Part shown: positions 4,965-6,020 of the stretch, piece after piece | Numbering within the stretch: position 1 is the first letter of the stretch | Layout: every line of letters starts with the position of its first letter | Origin: an uncultured Gemmataceae bacterium | Lineage (GTDB): Bacteria; Planctomycetota; Planctomycetia; Gemmatales; Gemmataceae | DNA length: 6,020 nucleotides | Assembly (NCBI GenBank): GCA_937922175.1 | Contig: CAKZUU010000286.1 | Location: 1 to 6,020 of the forward strand | Direction of reading: 5' to 3' | Translations under genes and position numbers: made by a program | Notes under the pieces: model-generated | Database searches by the model: none | Told to the model about the DNA's origin: nothing | What the model saw: the letters and a program-made list of their open reading frames with translations, nothing else

Positions 4965-6020
4965 ATGGTGCAGAAAAAAGAGCGATGGGCGTCGCGTTTC
5001 GGCTTGGTCCTCGCGATGGCGGGCAACGCCGTCGGCTTGGGCAATTTTCTGCGATTTCCCGCACAAGCGGCCAAGAACGGTGGCGGAGCCTTTTTGATTC
5101 CGTATTTCGTGGCCTTGCTCGTGCTCGGCTTGCCCTTGATTTGGGTCGAGTGGGCCATGGGACGCTACGGCGGGCAATACGGTCACCACTCGGCACCCGG
5201 TATCTTCCAAATGCACCATCGCGGCCGCTTTTGGAAGTATTTCGGCGTTCTGGGGCTTTGGACCTGCCTGACGATTTCCTCGTACTACCTGTACATCGAA
5301 TCGTGGACCATGGCATATGCGGGATACTCGTTGTATGGCGGATTCACCGGCAAAACGCCCGCTCAAGTCGAGAGCTTTTTTATGGATTTGACCGGCGAGG
5401 AGCCGAATTCGTTGCTCGCCGTGAGTGGGTTCGGGATGATGTTGTTCGCCTCATGTATCGTGATCAACATCTTCATTCTTTCGCGCGGGCTGGCCAAAGG
5501 CATCGAGATGGTCTGCAAGATCGGCATGCCCCTACTTATCCTGTTCGCAGCGGTGCTGGCCGTTCGCGGCATGATGATTTCGCCCGAAACCGATCCGCAA
5601 GCCAAAACCAGCCCTTTGGAAGGACTGAATTTCGTCTGGCAACCGCGCTACACGTCGCTGGCCGATCCTGAAGTCTGGCTGGCCGCCGCAGGCCAAATCT
5701 TCTTCACGATCTCGATCGGCATGGGTTCGATGCACTGTTACGCCTCTTACCTTCGGGAAAGCGATGACGTCGCGCTGACAGGGCAAGCCGCGGGTTGGAC
5801 CAACGAATTCTGCGAAGTCATCTTGGGTGGCTCGATCTTGATCCCGATTGCCGTCGCCTATTTGGGATTGCCCGAGGTAGTGAACAAAACCTCCGGCGGT
5901 TCGGGCTTCGGGCTAGGATTCATCGTGTTTCCCTCGCTGTTCAGCAACTGGGGACCCGTCTTCGGGCCGGTGGCTGGTTTTCTCTGGTTCGGTCTGCTAT
6001 TTTTCGCAGCGATCACGAGT
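4965..6020 (+). CDS. LeuT-like sodium-dependent amino-acid symporter (NSS/SNF family), 3'-partial
   Basis: The frame opens at ATG 4965 and runs off the right edge after 352 codons. The family is usually about 450-520 residues, so roughly two thirds to three quarters is present. An in-frame stop at 4935 limits the start to this ATG or a GTG at 4953; GAGAG at 4955-4959 is a weak ribosome site. Residues 8-32 (WASRFGLVLAMAGNAVGLGN then FLRFP) align without a gap to Aquifex LeuT TM1. The unwound TM1 ion and substrate residues G20, N21, A22, V23, G24 and N27 and gate residue R30 are present. TM3 keeps YY at 107-108 (I104 replaces Val). TM6 reads F247-T248-I-S250 with the motif GMG (252-254). TM7 has N280 and E284, and TM8 ends with A348, T351, S352, the Na2 ligands. 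It should import neutral or hydrophobic amino acids with sodium across the inner membrane. Exact substrate unknown. Confidence 0.95.
   Translation, partial: MVQKKERWASRFGLVLAMAGNAVGLGNFLRFPAQAAKNGGGAFLIPYFVALLVLGLPLIWVEWAMGRYGGQYGHHSAPGIFQMHHRGRFWKYFGVLGLWTCLTISSYYLYIESWTMAYAGYSLYGGFTGKTPAQVESFFMDLTGEEPNSLLAVSGFGMMLFASCIVINIFILSRGLAKGIEMVCKIGMPLLILFAAVLAVRGMMISPETDPQAKTSPLEGLNFVWQPRYTSLADPEVWLAAAGQIFFTISIGMGSMHCYASYLRESDDVALTGQAAGWTNEFCEVILGGSILIPIAVAYLGLPEVVNKTSGGSGFGLGFIVFPSLFSNWGPVFGPVAGFLWFGLLFFAAITS

Noticed and set aside
4898..5671. Plus-strand open frame of 257 codons overlapping the transporter
   Set aside because: It is out of frame with the LeuT-like protein, which has unmistakable family motifs from 4965 to the window edge, and its own translation is Arg-rich noise.
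1..6020. Mobile element, CRISPR array, tRNA, rRNA or defence system
   Set aside because: I found no transposase or integrase motifs, spaced direct repeats, tRNA cloverleaf or defence-type domains, and the gaps between genes are too short to hold most of these.

Overview
The window looks like a stretch of planctomycete chromosome, possibly a Pirellulales-type lineage. Three things suggest this: a very long coiled coil fused to a kinase-like module with the lead-in 'ITLYQMALIEA..GLVLGRFRV' seen in planctomycete Ser/Thr kinases, a Tat-exported ThuA-like protein with the 'RRDFLATAVG' leader common in that phylum, and moderately GC-rich, tightly packed ordinary genes. The assignment is inferred from protein style; there is no rRNA or other taxonomic marker here.

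Layout. (1) Positions 1-3283, plus strand: the 3' part of a giant coiled-coil protein (start lies left of the window). About 720 visible residues of almost uninterrupted heptad-type coil are followed by a short linker, a small helical module and a C-terminal protein-kinase fold whose catalytic residues are all replaced (a pseudokinase). (2) Positions 3334-4242, minus strand: a secreted (Tat) ThuA-like protein, convergent with gene 1 across only 50 bp. (3) Positions 4243-4435: a divergent intergenic region with a strong Shine-Dalgarno for the thuA-like gene, a plausible extended -10 promoter for dtd and one imperfect inverted repeat. (4) Positions 4436-4882, plus strand: dtd, D-aminoacyl-tRNA deacylase, complete. 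(5) Positions 4965-6020, plus strand, running off the right edge: a LeuT-like sodium:amino-acid symporter (NSS/SNF family). Its first 32 residues line up with LeuT without a gap, and it keeps the visible sodium-site residues.

Functionally, dtd and the transporter may be co-transcribed (82 bp apart, same strand) and both concern amino acids, one as proofreading of D-aminoacyl-tRNA and the other as amino-acid uptake. The link is only positional. The thuA-like gene and the coiled-coil gene have no evident connection to them. I see no mobile element, CRISPR array, tRNA, rRNA or defence system. The most unusual object is the coiled-coil/pseudokinase fusion. The rest is housekeeping or common accessory content.
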